DNA of 64,000 nt, from contig NZ_FNES01000003.1 in the NCBI RefSeq assembly GCF_900100195.1, positions 186,001-250,000 of the forward strand, read 5' to 3'. Position numbers and translations under genes: made by a program. The notes under the pieces were generated by a model that searched no databases, was not told where the DNA came from, and was given only the letters and a program-made list of their open reading frames with translations. Shown here in pieces: positions 48,173 through 62,599 of the stretch. This stretch comes from Billgrantia gudaonensis. GTDB taxonomy: Bacteria; Pseudomonadota; Gammaproteobacteria; Pseudomonadales; Halomonadaceae. Every line of letters starts with the position of its first letter. The first letter of the stretch is position 1.

Positions 48173-50785
48173 TCAGGAAAGCCGAGACTCGACCCAGGCG
48201 GACACGCTGGCGAGGGCGGCGGGCAGGGCCGCCACGTCGCTGCCCCCGGCCTGAGCCATGTCGGGGCGACCGCCCCCCTTGCCGCCCACCTGAGCGGCCA
48301 CGTGGTTGACCAGTTCGCCCGCTTTGACCTTGTCGGTGAGATCGCCGGTGACGCCGGCGATCAGGCTCACCTTGCCGGCAGACTCATCGCCCACGCCGAG
48401 CACCACGATGCCCGAGCCGAGCTTGTTCTTGAGCTGATCGAGGACGCCGCGCAGCTCCTTGCCGGAAACGCCCTCGAGGCGGGTGGCCAGCACCTTGACG
48501 CCGTTCACCTCGCGCGCTTCGGCGAGCATGTCGCTGCCGGCGGCGCTGGCCAGCTTGGCCTTGAGACGTTCGAGCTCTTTCTCCAGGCTGCGGTTGCGCT
48601 CGACGAGCGATTCAACGCGCTCCTCGACCTGCTCGGGCTTGGCCTTGAGGCGCTCGCCGATACGCATCAGGCGCGCCTCCTGCTCGCGGAAGTAGGCCAG
48701 CGCCCCGTCGCCGGTGATCGCCTCGATACGGCGCACCCCGGCGGCGATGCCGGTTTCGCTGACGATGTGGAAGCAGCCGATGTCGCCGCTGCGCGCCACG
48801 TGGGTACCGCCGCACAGTTCGATGGAGAAGTCGTCGGCACCGATGGTCAGCACGCGAACGCTGTCGGCGTACTTGGCCTCGAAGAGTGCCGCGGCCCCTT
48901 TGGCCTTGGCCTCGTCGAGGGTCATCTGCTCGATTCGGGTCGGCGCGTTGGCCAGGACCTGCTCGTTGACCAGGCGCTCCACCTCGGCGAGCTGCTCCGG
49001 CGTCATCGCCTCGAAGTGACTGAAGTCGAAGCGCAGACGCTCGGGAGTGACCAGCGAGCCCTTCTGCTGGACGTGGTCGCCCAGCACCAGGCGCAGCGCC
49101 TTGTGCATCAGGTGGGTGGCCGAGTGGTTGCGCACCGTGGCGGCACGCAGGCTGGCGTCGACTTCGGGACGCACTTCGTCGCCCACTGCGAGCTCGCCCT
49201 CGAGCAGCACGCCACGGTGCAGGTGGTGACCGCCTTGTTTCTGCGTGTCCTCCACGAGGAAGCGACCGCCACCCTCCAGGTGCAGGTAGCCGGTATCGCC
49301 CACCTGGCCCCCGGATTCCGCATAGAAGGGCGTGCGGTCGAGCACCGCGACGCCCTTCCGTTCGGCGCCGAGCGTAGCCAATTCGTTGCCGGCACCGTCC
49401 AGCAGTGCGGTCACGGTGGCGCGATCCGTCAGGCGCTCGTAGCCGGTGAAGTCGGTTTCGCCCTCGAGCTCCAGGGTCGCGCCATAGTCGGCGCCGAACT
49501 GGCTGGCGGCGCGGGCCCGCTCGCGCTGCGCTTCGAGCTCGCGCTCGAAGCCGGCTGCATCGAGGGTCACCCCGCGCTCGCGGCAGACGTCGGCGGTGAG
49601 ATCGAAGGGGAAGCCGTAGGTATCGTAGAGCTTGAACACCGTCTCGCCAGGCAGGACTTCGCCATCGAGACCCGCCAGCGCCTCTTCGAGAAGGCCCATG
49701 CCGTGTTCCAGAGTACGGGCGAACTGCTCCTCTTCCTTGAGCAGTACGCGCTCGATCTGATGGCGCGCCTCGCGCAATTCAGGGAAGGCGTCACCCATCT
49801 CCACGTCCAGAGCACCGACCAGCCGGTGGAAGAAGCTGCCCTTGGCGCCCAGCTTGTGGCCGTGGCGGATGGCGCGCCGGATGATGCGGCGCAGCACGTA
49901 GCCACGACCTTCGTTCGACGGCAGCACGCCGTCGGCGATCAAGAAGGCACAGGATCGGATGTGGTCGGCGATCACTCGCAGCGAAGGCGAGCCGGTGTCG
50001 GCATGGCCGGTATGACGCGCCGCCGACTCGAGCAGGTTCTGGAACAGGTCGATCTCGTAGTTGGAGTGCACGCCCTGCATCACCGCGGCGATGCGCTCCA
50101 GGCCCATGCCGGTATCGATGGAGGGTTTGGGCAACGGGTGCATGGTGCCCTCGGCATCGCGATCGAACTGCATGAAGACGAGGTTCCAGATCTCGATGTA
50201 GCGGTCGCCATCCTCCTCGGGGCTGCCGGGCGGTCCGCCCCACACCTCCGGACCGTGATCGAAGAAGATTTCCGAACTCGGCCCGCAAGGGCCGGTGTCG
50301 CCCATCTGCCAGAAGTTGTCTTCGTCGAGCTTGGAGAAGCGCGCCGGGTCGACGCCGATTTCGTTCTTCCAGATCGCCTCGGCCTCGTCGTCGCTGACGT
50401 GCACCGTGACCCACAGCTTCTCCTTGGGCAGCCCCAGGGTCTCGGTGAGAAACTCCCAGGCGAAGCGGATCGCATCGCGCTTGAAGTAGTCGCCGAAGCT
50501 GAAGTTGCCGAGCATCTCGAAGAAAGTGTGATGGCGCGCGGTGTAGCCGACGTTGTCCAGATCGTTGTGCTTGCCGCCGGCGCGCACGCAGCGCTGCGAA
50601 GATACCGCTCGCACGTAGGGGCGCGGATCGCGGCCCAGGAAGACGTCCTTGAACGGCACCATGCCGGCGTTGGTGAACAGCAGCGTCGGGTCGTTGCCCG
50701 GCACCAGCGAACTCGACGGCACGACGGTATGGCCGCGCTCCTCGAAATAACTCAGAAAGGCCTGTCTGATCTCTGCGCTTTTCAT
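48173..50785 (-). CDS. alaS: Alanine-tRNA ligase
   Basis: AlaRS charges tRNA-Ala and clears mischarged Ser and Gly. Start at 50785 (870 residues). The class II catalytic core is at the N-terminus ([51 protein letters not shown]), followed by the tRNA-recognition domain, an editing domain with zinc ligands [11 protein letters not shown] and [13 protein letters not shown], and a C-terminal glycine-rich C-Ala domain. Its TATAAT promoter lies about 225 nt upstream, leaving a long leader with an open frame whose TGA overlaps the alaS ATG. Confidence 0.98.
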   Translation of the reverse strand: MKSAEIRQAFLSYFEERGHTVVPSSSLVPGNDPTLLFTNAGMVPFKDVFLGRDPRPYVRAVSSQRCVRAGGKHNDLDNVGYTARHHTFFEMLGNFSFGDYFKRDAIRFAWEFLTETLGLPKEKLWVTVHVSDDEAEAIWKNEIGVDPARFSKLDEDNFWQMGDTGPCGPSSEIFFDHGPEVWGGPPGSPEEDGDRYIEIWNLVFMQFDRDAEGTMHPLPKPSIDTGMGLERIAAVMQGVHSNYEIDLFQNLLESAARHTGHADTGSPSLRVIADHIRSCAFLIADGVLPSNEGRGYVLRRIIRRAIRHGHKLGAKGSFFHRLVGALDVEMGDAFPELREARHQIERVLLKEEEQFARTLEHGMGLLEEALAGLDGEVLPGETVFKLYDTYGFPFDLTADVCRERGVTLDAAGFERELEAQRERARAASQFGADYGATLELEGETDFTGYERLTDRATVTALLDGAGNELATLGAERKGVAVLDRTPFYAESGGQVGDTGYLHLEGGGRFLVEDTQKQGGHHLHRGVLLEGELAVGDEVRPEVDASLRAATVRNHSATHLMHKALRLVLGDHVQQKGSLVTPERLRFDFSHFEAMTPEQLAEVERLVNEQVLANAPTRIEQMTLDEAKAKGAAALFEAKYADSVRVLTIGADDFSIELCGGTHVARSGDIGCFHIVSETGIAAGVRRIEAITGDGALAYFREQEARLMRIGERLKAKPEQVEERVESLVERNRSLEKELERLKAKLASAAGSDMLAEAREVNGVKVLATRLEGVSGKELRGVLDQLKNKLGSGIVVLGVGDESAGKVSLIAGVTGDLTDKVKAGELVNHVAAQVGGKGGGRPDMAQAGGSDVAALPAALASVSAWVESRLS

Positions 50786-51016
50786 GGGGTATCCGTGGCG
50801 ATGGGCGGGGTGGGCGCTTGCAGCGAAACCACCCGAGGCACTAGGAAGCACTGTATGAATCGGCGGGCGAACTCAAGCACGACGCGCCCGGAACGCAGCA
50901 ACCGGAGCCTATGGGGTATAGGCTGGGATTGCGACAGGGCTGGCGCATCAGCACCGCGTAACGCAGTGATCGAGCCGCGCAGGCGTTTAGACAGTGTTTC
51001 CTCCGCAAAGGGAGCC

Positions 51017-51022
51017 ATTATA
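51017..51022 (-). promoter_or_regulatory. -10 box of the alaS promoter
   Basis: A perfect TATAAT on the minus strand with a TGC extended element lies 46 nt past the recX stop. The best -35 match (TTCAGT, 16-nt spacing) is weak. It implies a leader of about 225 nt. Confidence 0.55.
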
Positions 51023-51066
51023 GCGCAGTCGTCAAGTGACTGAAGAGTGCCTGCCCAACGCAGGCG

Positions 51067-51540
51067 TCAGGCGTCGTCCCAGGCGTGCTCCAAAGCATGG
51101 CGCACCTGCTCGGCATCGAAACCGCGGCCGGCCAGGAAGCGCTCGCGCCGGGCGCGCTCGCGGGGAGTGTCGCCGGGTCCGGCAAAACGCTTGGCCAGCG
51201 CCGCACGAGCCAGGGCGAAGCCGTCGAGTTCGCCGCTCTCCTCGAACGCCCCCAGCATCGCACGCAGACGCTCCCGATCGATGCCGCGCCGTTCCAGCTC
51301 GGCACGAATCTTCAACGGCCCCTGGCCGCGCAGCACCCGCGAACGCACGAAACTCTCGGCGAAGCGGTCGTCGGACTGCAGACCCTCCTCGGCAAGGGCC
51401 TCGAGGCACTCTGCCACCGCCTGGGCGGCATGACCTTTCGCCGTCAATCGCGACGCCAGCTCGGCGCGGGCATACTCGCGCCGCGCCAGCAGTCGGATGG
51501 CATCGTCGCGGGGTGAGGTGTCGACGGTATCTCTTGGCAT
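51067..51540 (-). CDS. recX: RecA regulator RecX
   Basis: RecX inhibits RecA filament growth. The 157-residue protein is a tandem of three-helix motifs: DDAIRLLARREYARAELASRLTAKGH, DDRFAESFVRSRVLRGQGPLKIRAELERRGID and RRERFLAGRGFDAEQVRHALEHAW. It starts 3 nt after the recA stop, so it is expressed by limited read-through from recA. Confidence 0.95.
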   Translation of the reverse strand: MPRDTVDTSPRDDAIRLLARREYARAELASRLTAKGHAAQAVAECLEALAEEGLQSDDRFAESFVRSRVLRGQGPLKIRAELERRGIDRERLRAMLGAFEESGELDGFALARAALAKRFAGPGDTPRERARRERFLAGRGFDAEQVRHALEHAWDDA

Positions 51541-51543
51541 GCC

Positions 51544-52614
51544 TTACAGGAGGTCATCCTCGCGACCGGCGGAATCGGCCACGACCTCTTCCTCGGCGGC
51601 CTCTTCCTTCTTCGACCCCGGCACGTTGAGCAGCTGAGCGCGGATCTGGCTTTCGATCTCCTCCATCACCGCCGGGTTGTCCTCGAGGAACTGCGCCGCA
51701 TTGGCCTTGCCCTGGCCGATCTTGTTGCCCTGATAGCTGTACCAGGCCCCCGCCTTGTCGACCAGCTTGCACTGCACGCCCAGGTCGACCACCTCGCCGG
51801 CATGGTAGATGCCCTTGCCGTAGAGTATCTGGAACTCGGCCTGACGGAACGGTGGCGAGACCTTGTTCTTGACCACCTTGACGCGAGTCTCGTTGCCGGT
51901 GACCTCGTCGCCCTGCTTGACCGAGCCGGTGCGGCGAATGTCGAGGCGCACGCTGGAGTAGAATTTCAGCGCATTGCCGCCGGTGGTGGTTTCGGGGCTG
52001 CCGAACATCACGCCGATCTTCATGCGGATCTGGTTGATGAACACCACCATGCAGTTGGCGTTCTTGATGTTGCCGGTGATCTTGCGCAGCGCCTGGGACA
52101 TCAGGCGCGCCTGTAGACCGACGTGGGAGTCGCCCATCTCGCCCTCGATCTCGGCACGCGGCGTCAATGCCGCCACCGAGTCGATGATGATCACGTCGAC
52201 GCCGCCGGAACGCACCAGCATGTCGCAGATCTCCAGCGCCTGCTCGCCGGTATCCGGCTGGGAGACCAGCAGGTCGTCGAGATTGACGCCGAGCTTCTCG
52301 GCGTAGCTCGGGTCGAGGGCGTGCTCGGCATCGATGAAGGCACAGGTCTTGCCCTGTTTCTGTGCCTGGGCGATCACCGACAGGGTCAGGGTCGTCTTGC
52401 CCGAGGACTCCGGTCCGAAGATCTCGACGACGCGACCCAGCGGCAGACCGCCGATACCCAGGGCGATGTCCAGGCCCAATGAGCCGGTGGAAACCGCCGG
52501 CATCGCCACCCGCGGGGTGTCGCCCAGGCGCATCACGGTGCCCTTGCCGAACTGGCGCTCGATCTGGGAAAGGGCGGCATTCAGTGCCTTGGAACGGTTG
52601 TCGTCCTGTGCCAT
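51544..52614 (-). CDS. recA: Recombinase RecA
   Basis: RecA forms filaments on single-stranded DNA for recombination and triggers LexA cleavage. The 356-residue protein has Walker [10 protein letters not shown] (about 67-75), [22 protein letters not shown] (Walker B and L1 loop), [30 protein letters not shown] (L2 loop) and an acidic tail. GAGGAGAG lies upstream of the ATG, and a LexA box is 58 nt upstream. Confidence 0.99.
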   Translation of the reverse strand: MAQDDNRSKALNAALSQIERQFGKGTVMRLGDTPRVAMPAVSTGSLGLDIALGIGGLPLGRVVEIFGPESSGKTTLTLSVIAQAQKQGKTCAFIDAEHALDPSYAEKLGVNLDDLLVSQPDTGEQALEICDMLVRSGGVDVIIIDSVAALTPRAEIEGEMGDSHVGLQARLMSQALRKITGNIKNANCMVVFINQIRMKIGVMFGSPETTTGGNALKFYSSVRLDIRRTGSVKQGDEVTGNETRVKVVKNKVSPPFRQAEFQILYGKGIYHAGEVVDLGVQCKLVDKAGAWYSYQGNKIGQGKANAAQFLEDNPAVMEEIESQIRAQLLNVPGSKKEEAAEEEVVADSAGREDDLL

Positions 52615-52671
52615 GGAGCTCTCCTCGCAGAAGCTGGGATCGGTGGGTCCGGCTGTGACGCCACCCTTTTA

Positions 52672-52687
52672 CTGTATGGTTGGCCAG
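52672..52687 (-). promoter_or_regulatory. LexA (SOS) box of recA
   Basis: CTGT-ATGGTTGG-CCAG fits CTGT-N8-ACAG with a single mismatch, 58 nt upstream of the recA start. Confidence 0.7.
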
Positions 52688-52714
52688 TAGTATGGCGCAA
52701 AATTCATCGCTCGC

Positions 52715-53233
52715 CTACTCCCCGTGCGAGGGGATTCGCATCAACAGGCCGATCAACGCATCGCGCACCGCCCGTTCGCGTACGGCGCGGCGATCCCCGG
52801 GGTAACGGTGGCACTCGGCCTGCTGGCGTTCGGCATCGCCCCAGGCCAGCCATACGCTGCCCACCGGCTTGTCGGCACTGCCGCCGCCCGGTCCGGCCAC
52901 CCCGCTGATGGCCACACCGATATCGGCACCGCTGTCGCGGCAGGCACCCGCCACCATGGCTTCGACCACTTCGCGGCTCACCGCGCCATGTTCGGCGAGC
53001 AGGCGTTCCGGCACACCGAGCAGGCGCGTCTTGGCGTCGTTGGCATAGGTCACGTAACCGGTCCCGAAGTAGTCGGAACTGCCAGCCACGGCGGTGATGG
53101 CGCTGGCCACTCCGCCACCGGTGCAGGACTCGGCCACCGTGACCGTCACGCCGCGTTCGCGGCAGACCCGCCCCAGCCGTTCGGCGAGGGTGACCAAATC
53201 GAGGTTGGCGAGGCTGGCAGCGGAATGGGGCAT
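52715..53233 (-). CDS. pncC: Nicotinamide-nucleotide amidase PncC (CinA C-terminal domain)
   Basis: PncC deamidates NMN to NaMN in pyridine nucleotide recycling. The 172-residue single-domain protein has VTVAESCTGGGVASAITAVAGSSDYFGTGYVTY, with the catalytic Ser/Thr region near 36-40, then ISGVAGPGGGSADKPVGSVWLAW, the CinA C-terminal signature. The position pncC-recA-recX is conserved in gammaproteobacteria. It is divergent from mutS. Confidence 0.95.
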   Translation of the reverse strand: MPHSAASLANLDLVTLAERLGRVCRERGVTVTVAESCTGGGVASAITAVAGSSDYFGTGYVTYANDAKTRLLGVPERLLAEHGAVSREVVEAMVAGACRDSGADIGVAISGVAGPGGGSADKPVGSVWLAWGDAERQQAECHRYPGDRRAVRERAVRDALIGLLMRIPSHGE

Positions 53234-53367
53234 GGTGAAAACTCCTGAACGACAGGGCCATCGCAGCGGGCCGGGACGCTCTGGGCCGATCCGAGGGCAG
53301 GCGCCGAGCCCTCATCCGCCCCAGCGACCATCGCTTCATCGACCGGGATAGCTCTTGCAGAATGTTG

Positions 53368-53402
53368 GATGCCCTGACGTGACGAGGGCATCTGCGTAGA
53401 AT
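53368..53402 (+). promoter_or_regulatory. mutS promoter with an overlapping palindrome
   Basis: CTGACG (53374-53379), a 17-nt spacer and TAGAAT (53397-53402) form a plausible sigma-70 promoter. The perfect inverted repeat GATGCCCT-N9-AGGGCATC (53368-53392) covers the -35 box and spacer, as an operator would. Confidence 0.5.
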
Positions 53403-53490
53403 ACTGTCTTTGTCGTCTGGATGCAGGCCACGCTTCCGGGGCGACTGCCCCATTCGACCGCTTAGCGAGACCAGGAGCCCAGAGACCATC

Positions 53491-56070
53491 ATGTCCCAGG
53501 CCAGCGCCCAGCATACACCGATGATGGCCCAGTACTTGAAGATCAAGCGCGAGCACCCGGACGTGCTGCTCTTCTATCGCATGGGCGATTTCTACGAGCT
53601 CTTCTTCGATGACGCCAAGCGCGCCGCCTCACTGCTCGACATCACCCTGACCCAGCGCGGCCAGTCGGCCGGGGCACCGATCCCCATGGCCGGGGTGCCC
53701 TACCACAGCGCCGAAGGGTATCTGGCCCGACTGGTGGCCGCCGGCGAGTCGGTGGCGATCTGCGAACAGATCGGCGACCCGGCCGCCGCCAAGGGCCCGG
53801 TGGAACGCCGCGTGGTGCGCATCGTCACCCCCGGCACCCTCTACGACGAGGCGCTGCTGGATGCCCGCCGCGACAACCTGCTGGTGGCCATTCATGCCGC
53901 CGCCGAACGCTGGGGAATCGCCTGGCTGGAGCTCTCCAGCGGTCGCTTCAGCGTGCTGGAGGTGGCGGACGACGCCGAGCTCATTGCCGAGCTGGCCCGC
54001 CTCGATCCGGCCGAACTGCTGGCCGCGGAAAGCCTCGTCCTGCCGCCGGCCCTCGAAGGCCGGCGAGGACTTAGCCGGCAGAGCGACTGGCTGTTCGACG
54101 TGGAGAGCGCCACCCGGCTGCTGTGCGATCAGTTCGGCGTTGCCGACCTGCGCGGCTTCGGCTGCGCCCATCTCGAGGCAGCCATCACCGCCGCGGGCGT
54201 GCTGGTGGAGTACGCCCGCGATACTCAGCGTTCGCGCCTGCCCCACGTCACCGCCATCGGTGTGGAAAACCGCGACGATGCCGTGGTGATCGACGCTGCC
54301 AGCCGCCGCAACCTGGAGATCGACGTCAACCTCGGTGGCGGAGTCGACAACACCCTGGCCAGCGTGCTCGACACCACCGCGACGGCCATGGGCTCGCGGC
54401 TGCTGAAGCGCTGGCTCAACCGCCCGCTGCGCGACCATGGCCAGGTGCTGGCCCGCCAGGCTGCCGTCGCGGTGCTGCTCGACGAGGCGCGCTACGCTAC
54501 GCTGCGCGAGACGCTCAAGGCGATCGGCGACGTGGAACGCATCCTCGCTCGGGTGGCTCTCTACAGCGCCCGGCCGCGCGATCTGGCGCGACTGCGCGAT
54601 GCACTGGCCAGTCTGCCGGCGCTCGAAGCCGAGCTCGCTTCCTATGGCGAAGACACCGCGCTGGAAACGCTCAAGCCGCACATCCGGCCCTATCCGGAGC
54701 TCGCCGACACCTTGTCCCGCGCCCTGGTGGACAACCCTCCCGTGGTGATCCGCGACGGCGGCGTGATCGCCGAGGGCTTCGATGCCGAGCTCGACGAACA
54801 CCGCGGCCTGGCCGAGCACGCCGGGGACTATCTGGTGGAGCTCGAAACCCGCGAGCGGGAACGCACCGGCCTGCCCGGCCTCAAGGTGGGCTACAATCGC
54901 GTGCACGGCTACTACATCGAGATCCCCCGTGCCCAGGCCCGGGATGCCCCCGCCGACTACATCCGTCGCCAGACCCTGAAGAACGCCGAGCGTTTCATCA
55001 TTCCCGAACTCAAGGCATTCGAGGACAAGGCGCTCTCCGCCAGGTCACGCGCCCTGGCCCGCGAAAAGCTGCTCTACGACGGCCTGCTCGACGCCCTCAA
55101 CGCCGAGCTGACCGCCCTGCAGTCCAGCGGTCGAGCACTGGCCACGCTGGACGTGCTGACCGCCTTCGCCGAGCGCGCCCAGGCTCTGGATTTCACCCGG
55201 CCGCAGCTGTCGGAAACGTCGGGCATCACCATCCGCGGCGGGCGCCATCCGGTGGTCGAGCACGTCAGCGAGACGCCTTTCGTACCCAACGACCTGAACC
55301 TGGACGACACCCGTCGCATGCTGGTCATCACCGGACCCAACATGGGCGGCAAATCCACTTACATGCGCCAGGCGGCGTTGATCGTGCTGCTGGCCCACAC
55401 CGGCAGCTTCGTACCGGCCGATGCCGCCGAGATCGGCCCGGTGGACCGTATCTTCACGCGCATCGGTTCTTCCGACGACCTCGCCGGAGGCCGCTCGACT
55501 TTCATGGTGGAGATGACCGAGACGGCCAGCATCCTGCACAATGCCACCGAGCACAGTCTGGTGCTGATGGACGAGATCGGCCGCGGCACCAGCACGTTCG
55601 ACGGGCTGTCGCTGGCCTGGGCCAGCGCGGAACACCTCACCAGGGCACGTGCTTTCACGCTGTTCGCCACTCACTACTTCGAGATGACGGCACTGGCCGA
55701 ACAGGCCGCAGGCGTGGCCAACGTCCACCTCACGGCAGCGGAGCACCGCGACGGTATCGTCTTCATGCATCGCGTCGAGGAGGGGCCGGCAAGCCAGAGC
55801 TACGGTCTTCAGGTCGCCCAGTTGGCCGGCGTACCGCAAGCGGTGATCGCTCGTGCACGCGATAAATTGTCGCAGCTCGAGCAACAGGAGATCGATCAGG
55901 GGCAGCGCAATCCGGCCGTCGATCAGAGTGAGCCGGCACCGGTGCAGAACGATCTCTTCGCCACGGCGCCGCACCCACTGGTCGAGGCCCTGGCCGACCT
56001 CGACCCTGACGGGCTGACACCACGCCAAGCACTCGAGCTGCTCTATGAATGGCGGACGAGGCTATCGTGA
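53491..56070 (+). CDS. mutS: DNA mismatch repair protein MutS
   Basis: MutS recognises mismatches and, with MutL, starts repair. The start at 53491 gives 859 residues with [32 protein letters not shown], the mismatch-contacting Phe-x-Glu being FYE (near 37-39). Connector, lever and clamp domains follow. The ATPase has Walker [14 protein letters not shown] (about 617-629), [16 protein letters not shown] and [11 protein letters not shown]. The C-terminal tail ends in [11 protein letters not shown]. mutS followed by fdxA is the order seen in Pseudomonas. Confidence 0.98.
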   Translation: MSQASAQHTPMMAQYLKIKREHPDVLLFYRMGDFYELFFDDAKRAASLLDITLTQRGQSAGAPIPMAGVPYHSAEGYLARLVAAGESVAICEQIGDPAAAKGPVERRVVRIVTPGTLYDEALLDARRDNLLVAIHAAAERWGIAWLELSSGRFSVLEVADDAELIAELARLDPAELLAAESLVLPPALEGRRGLSRQSDWLFDVESATRLLCDQFGVADLRGFGCAHLEAAITAAGVLVEYARDTQRSRLPHVTAIGVENRDDAVVIDAASRRNLEIDVNLGGGVDNTLASVLDTTATAMGSRLLKRWLNRPLRDHGQVLARQAAVAVLLDEARYATLRETLKAIGDVERILARVALYSARPRDLARLRDALASLPALEAELASYGEDTALETLKPHIRPYPELADTLSRALVDNPPVVIRDGGVIAEGFDAELDEHRGLAEHAGDYLVELETRERERTGLPGLKVGYNRVHGYYIEIPRAQARDAPADYIRRQTLKNAERFIIPELKAFEDKALSARSRALAREKLLYDGLLDALNAELTALQSSGRALATLDVLTAFAERAQALDFTRPQLSETSGITIRGGRHPVVEHVSETPFVPNDLNLDDTRRMLVITGPNMGGKSTYMRQAALIVLLAHTGSFVPADAAEIGPVDRIFTRIGSSDDLAGGRSTFMVEMTETASILHNATEHSLVLMDEIGRGTSTFDGLSLAWASAEHLTRARAFTLFATHYFEMTALAEQAAGVANVHLTAAEHRDGIVFMHRVEEGPASQSYGLQVAQLAGVPQAVIARARDKLSQLEQQEIDQGQRNPAVDQSEPAPVQNDLFATAPHPLVEALADLDPDGLTPRQALELLYEWRTRLS

Positions 56071-56091
56071 AGATGCCACGGAGCGGGCGGC

Positions 56092-56120
56092 TTGCCCTGC
56101 TCTGGGCGCGTGACTAGAAT
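56092..56120 (+). promoter_or_regulatory. Sigma-70 promoter of fdxA
   Basis: TTGCCC (56092-56097), a 17-nt spacer, TAGAAT (56115-56120). The predicted leader of about 115 nt holds an AT-rich patch with GTTTTTTATAA. Confidence 0.6.
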
Positions 56121-56241
56121 GATGCGCTCACAAAAACATTATTATAAGAGTCGGGGTTTTTTATAACTGCCGGGTCGCATCAACCACCTTTTCATCATCG
56201 TAACCGGGCGCCAACGGCCCCGCCCGAGGAGGGAGACTGGC

Positions 56242-56565
56242 ATGACATTCGTCGTTACCGAAAACTGCATCAAGTGCAAGTACACCGACTGTGTCGAGGT
56301 CTGCCCGGTGGATTGCTTCTATGAAGGCCCCAACTTCCTGGTGATTCATCCGGACGAATGCATCGACTGCGCCCTTTGCGAACCCGAATGCCCCGCCGAA
56401 GCGATCTTTTCGGAAGACGAGCTGCCGGATGGGCAGGAACAGTTCATCGAGATCAACGCCGAACTGTCCGAGGTCTGGCCCAACATCAACGAGAAGAAGG
56501 ACCCGCCGGACGACGCCGAAGAGTGGGACGGCAAGCCGAGCAAGCTGCAGTATCTGGAGCGCTGA
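56242..56565 (+). CDS. fdxA: 7Fe ferredoxin FdxA
   Basis: The 107-residue electron carrier has Cys motifs for a [3Fe-4S] and a [4Fe-4S] cluster: [19 protein letters not shown] and [17 protein letters not shown]. The C-terminal acidic extension ending [13 protein letters not shown] is typical of the Azotobacter-type ferredoxin I family. GGAGGGAG precedes the ATG. In Pseudomonas fdxA is the neighbour of rsmZ, as here. Confidence 0.96.
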   Translation: MTFVVTENCIKCKYTDCVEVCPVDCFYEGPNFLVIHPDECIDCALCEPECPAEAIFSEDELPDGQEQFIEINAELSEVWPNINEKKDPPDDAEEWDGKPSKLQYLER

Positions 56566-56598
56566 ACGGCAAGGCCACGCCTTTACTGCCGTCCTGAA

Positions 56599-56638
56599 AC
56601 GACCGCGCCGAGCGTCGCTTGACGCTCGGCGCGGTCGT
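56599..56638 (+). terminator. Long perfect hairpin downstream of fdxA
   Basis: An 18-bp perfect stem with a GCTT loop starts 34 nt after the fdxA stop. Few T residues follow (GTCCTGTTC), so it may stop or protect fdxA mRNA and also block convergent transcription. Confidence 0.6.
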
Positions 56639-56679
56639 GTCCTGTTCGCCGTCAGCCGCCACCGCACTGCCTGCGAACG

Positions 56680-56703
56680 AAAAAAGGCGGCCCTGAGGCC
56701 GCC
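56680..56703 (-). terminator. Terminator of the RsmZ-type RNA
   Basis: Minus strand: GGCGGCC-TCAG-GGCCGCC followed by six T residues. Confidence 0.92.
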
Positions 56704-56940
56704 CGCTCCTAGCCATTCCTTGAGGACGGTTCCCTCCGTCCCGACTCCAGTGGTGATCTCCCTGCCCGGAGGCGACCTCCTGTCACACCGGGCACACCAC
56801 GCAAGCATCCCATTGCATCCTGCCGGAGAACGCCAGCGCTCTCCTCTTGTCCCGGGCCCATTGTGGCAGCCTTGCACGTCAGCTCAACTGGCTTGCGGCC
56901 ACCAGAAGCACTTGCGCCATTGCGAAAAAGAACAAGCAAC
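56680..56940 (-). ncRNA. rsmZ: RsmZ/CsrB-type CsrA-sequestering small RNA
   Basis: The minus strand between the eno terminator and a strong terminator at 56680 contains twelve GGA motifs in about 150 nt (56706-56855), the signature of CsrA-titrating RNAs. Several lie in hairpin loops: GGACGG-AGGGAA-CCGTCC (56724-56741) and GCAA-TGGGATGC-TTGC (56801-56816); GGAGG-TCG-CCTCC (56768-56780) is another stem. A GacA-box palindrome lies upstream (57026-57043). Convergence with fdxA is the conserved rsmZ position in Pseudomonas. The 5' end is an estimate from an AT-rich -10-like AATAATAT (about 56943-56953); the RNA could begin later. The family (RsmZ, RsmY or CsrB) cannot be settled by eye. Confidence 0.78.
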
Positions 56941-56958
56941 CCCTTGATATTATTGAAC

Positions 56959-56989
56959 AAAAAAAAGGCCGACGCATAAAGCGTCGGCC
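56959..56989 (-). terminator. Terminator of eno
   Basis: Minus strand: GGCCGACGC-TTTAT-GCGTCGGCC, a perfect 9-bp stem, followed by eight T residues, about 90 nt after the eno stop. Confidence 0.95.
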
Positions 56990-57025
56990 GGATTCAGACG
57001 TTTTCAGCATGATTCGCCGCATCTA

Positions 57026-57043
57026 TGTAGGCGATCTCTTACA
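57026..57043 (-). promoter_or_regulatory. GacA (UvrY) upstream activating palindrome
   Basis: TGTAAG-AGATCG-CCTACA differs from the GacA box TGTAAG-N6-CTTACA at one position. It lies about 95 nt upstream of the estimated RNA start, or up to 190 nt if the RNA begins further downstream. Confidence 0.72.
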
Positions 57044-57079
57044 AGATACATCACTAGAGTCTTCGCCTGACAAAGCCGC

Positions 57080-62599
<5,520 letters not shown>

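Noticed and set aside
48113..51043. Very long plus-strand frame opposite alaS
   Set aside because: High-GC antisense shadow; the minus strand encodes a complete alanyl-tRNA synthetase with all motifs.
56709..56960. An 83-codon frame across the RsmZ-type RNA
   Set aside because: Starts in the eno terminator region without a ribosome site; GGA repetition and hairpins explain the sequence better.
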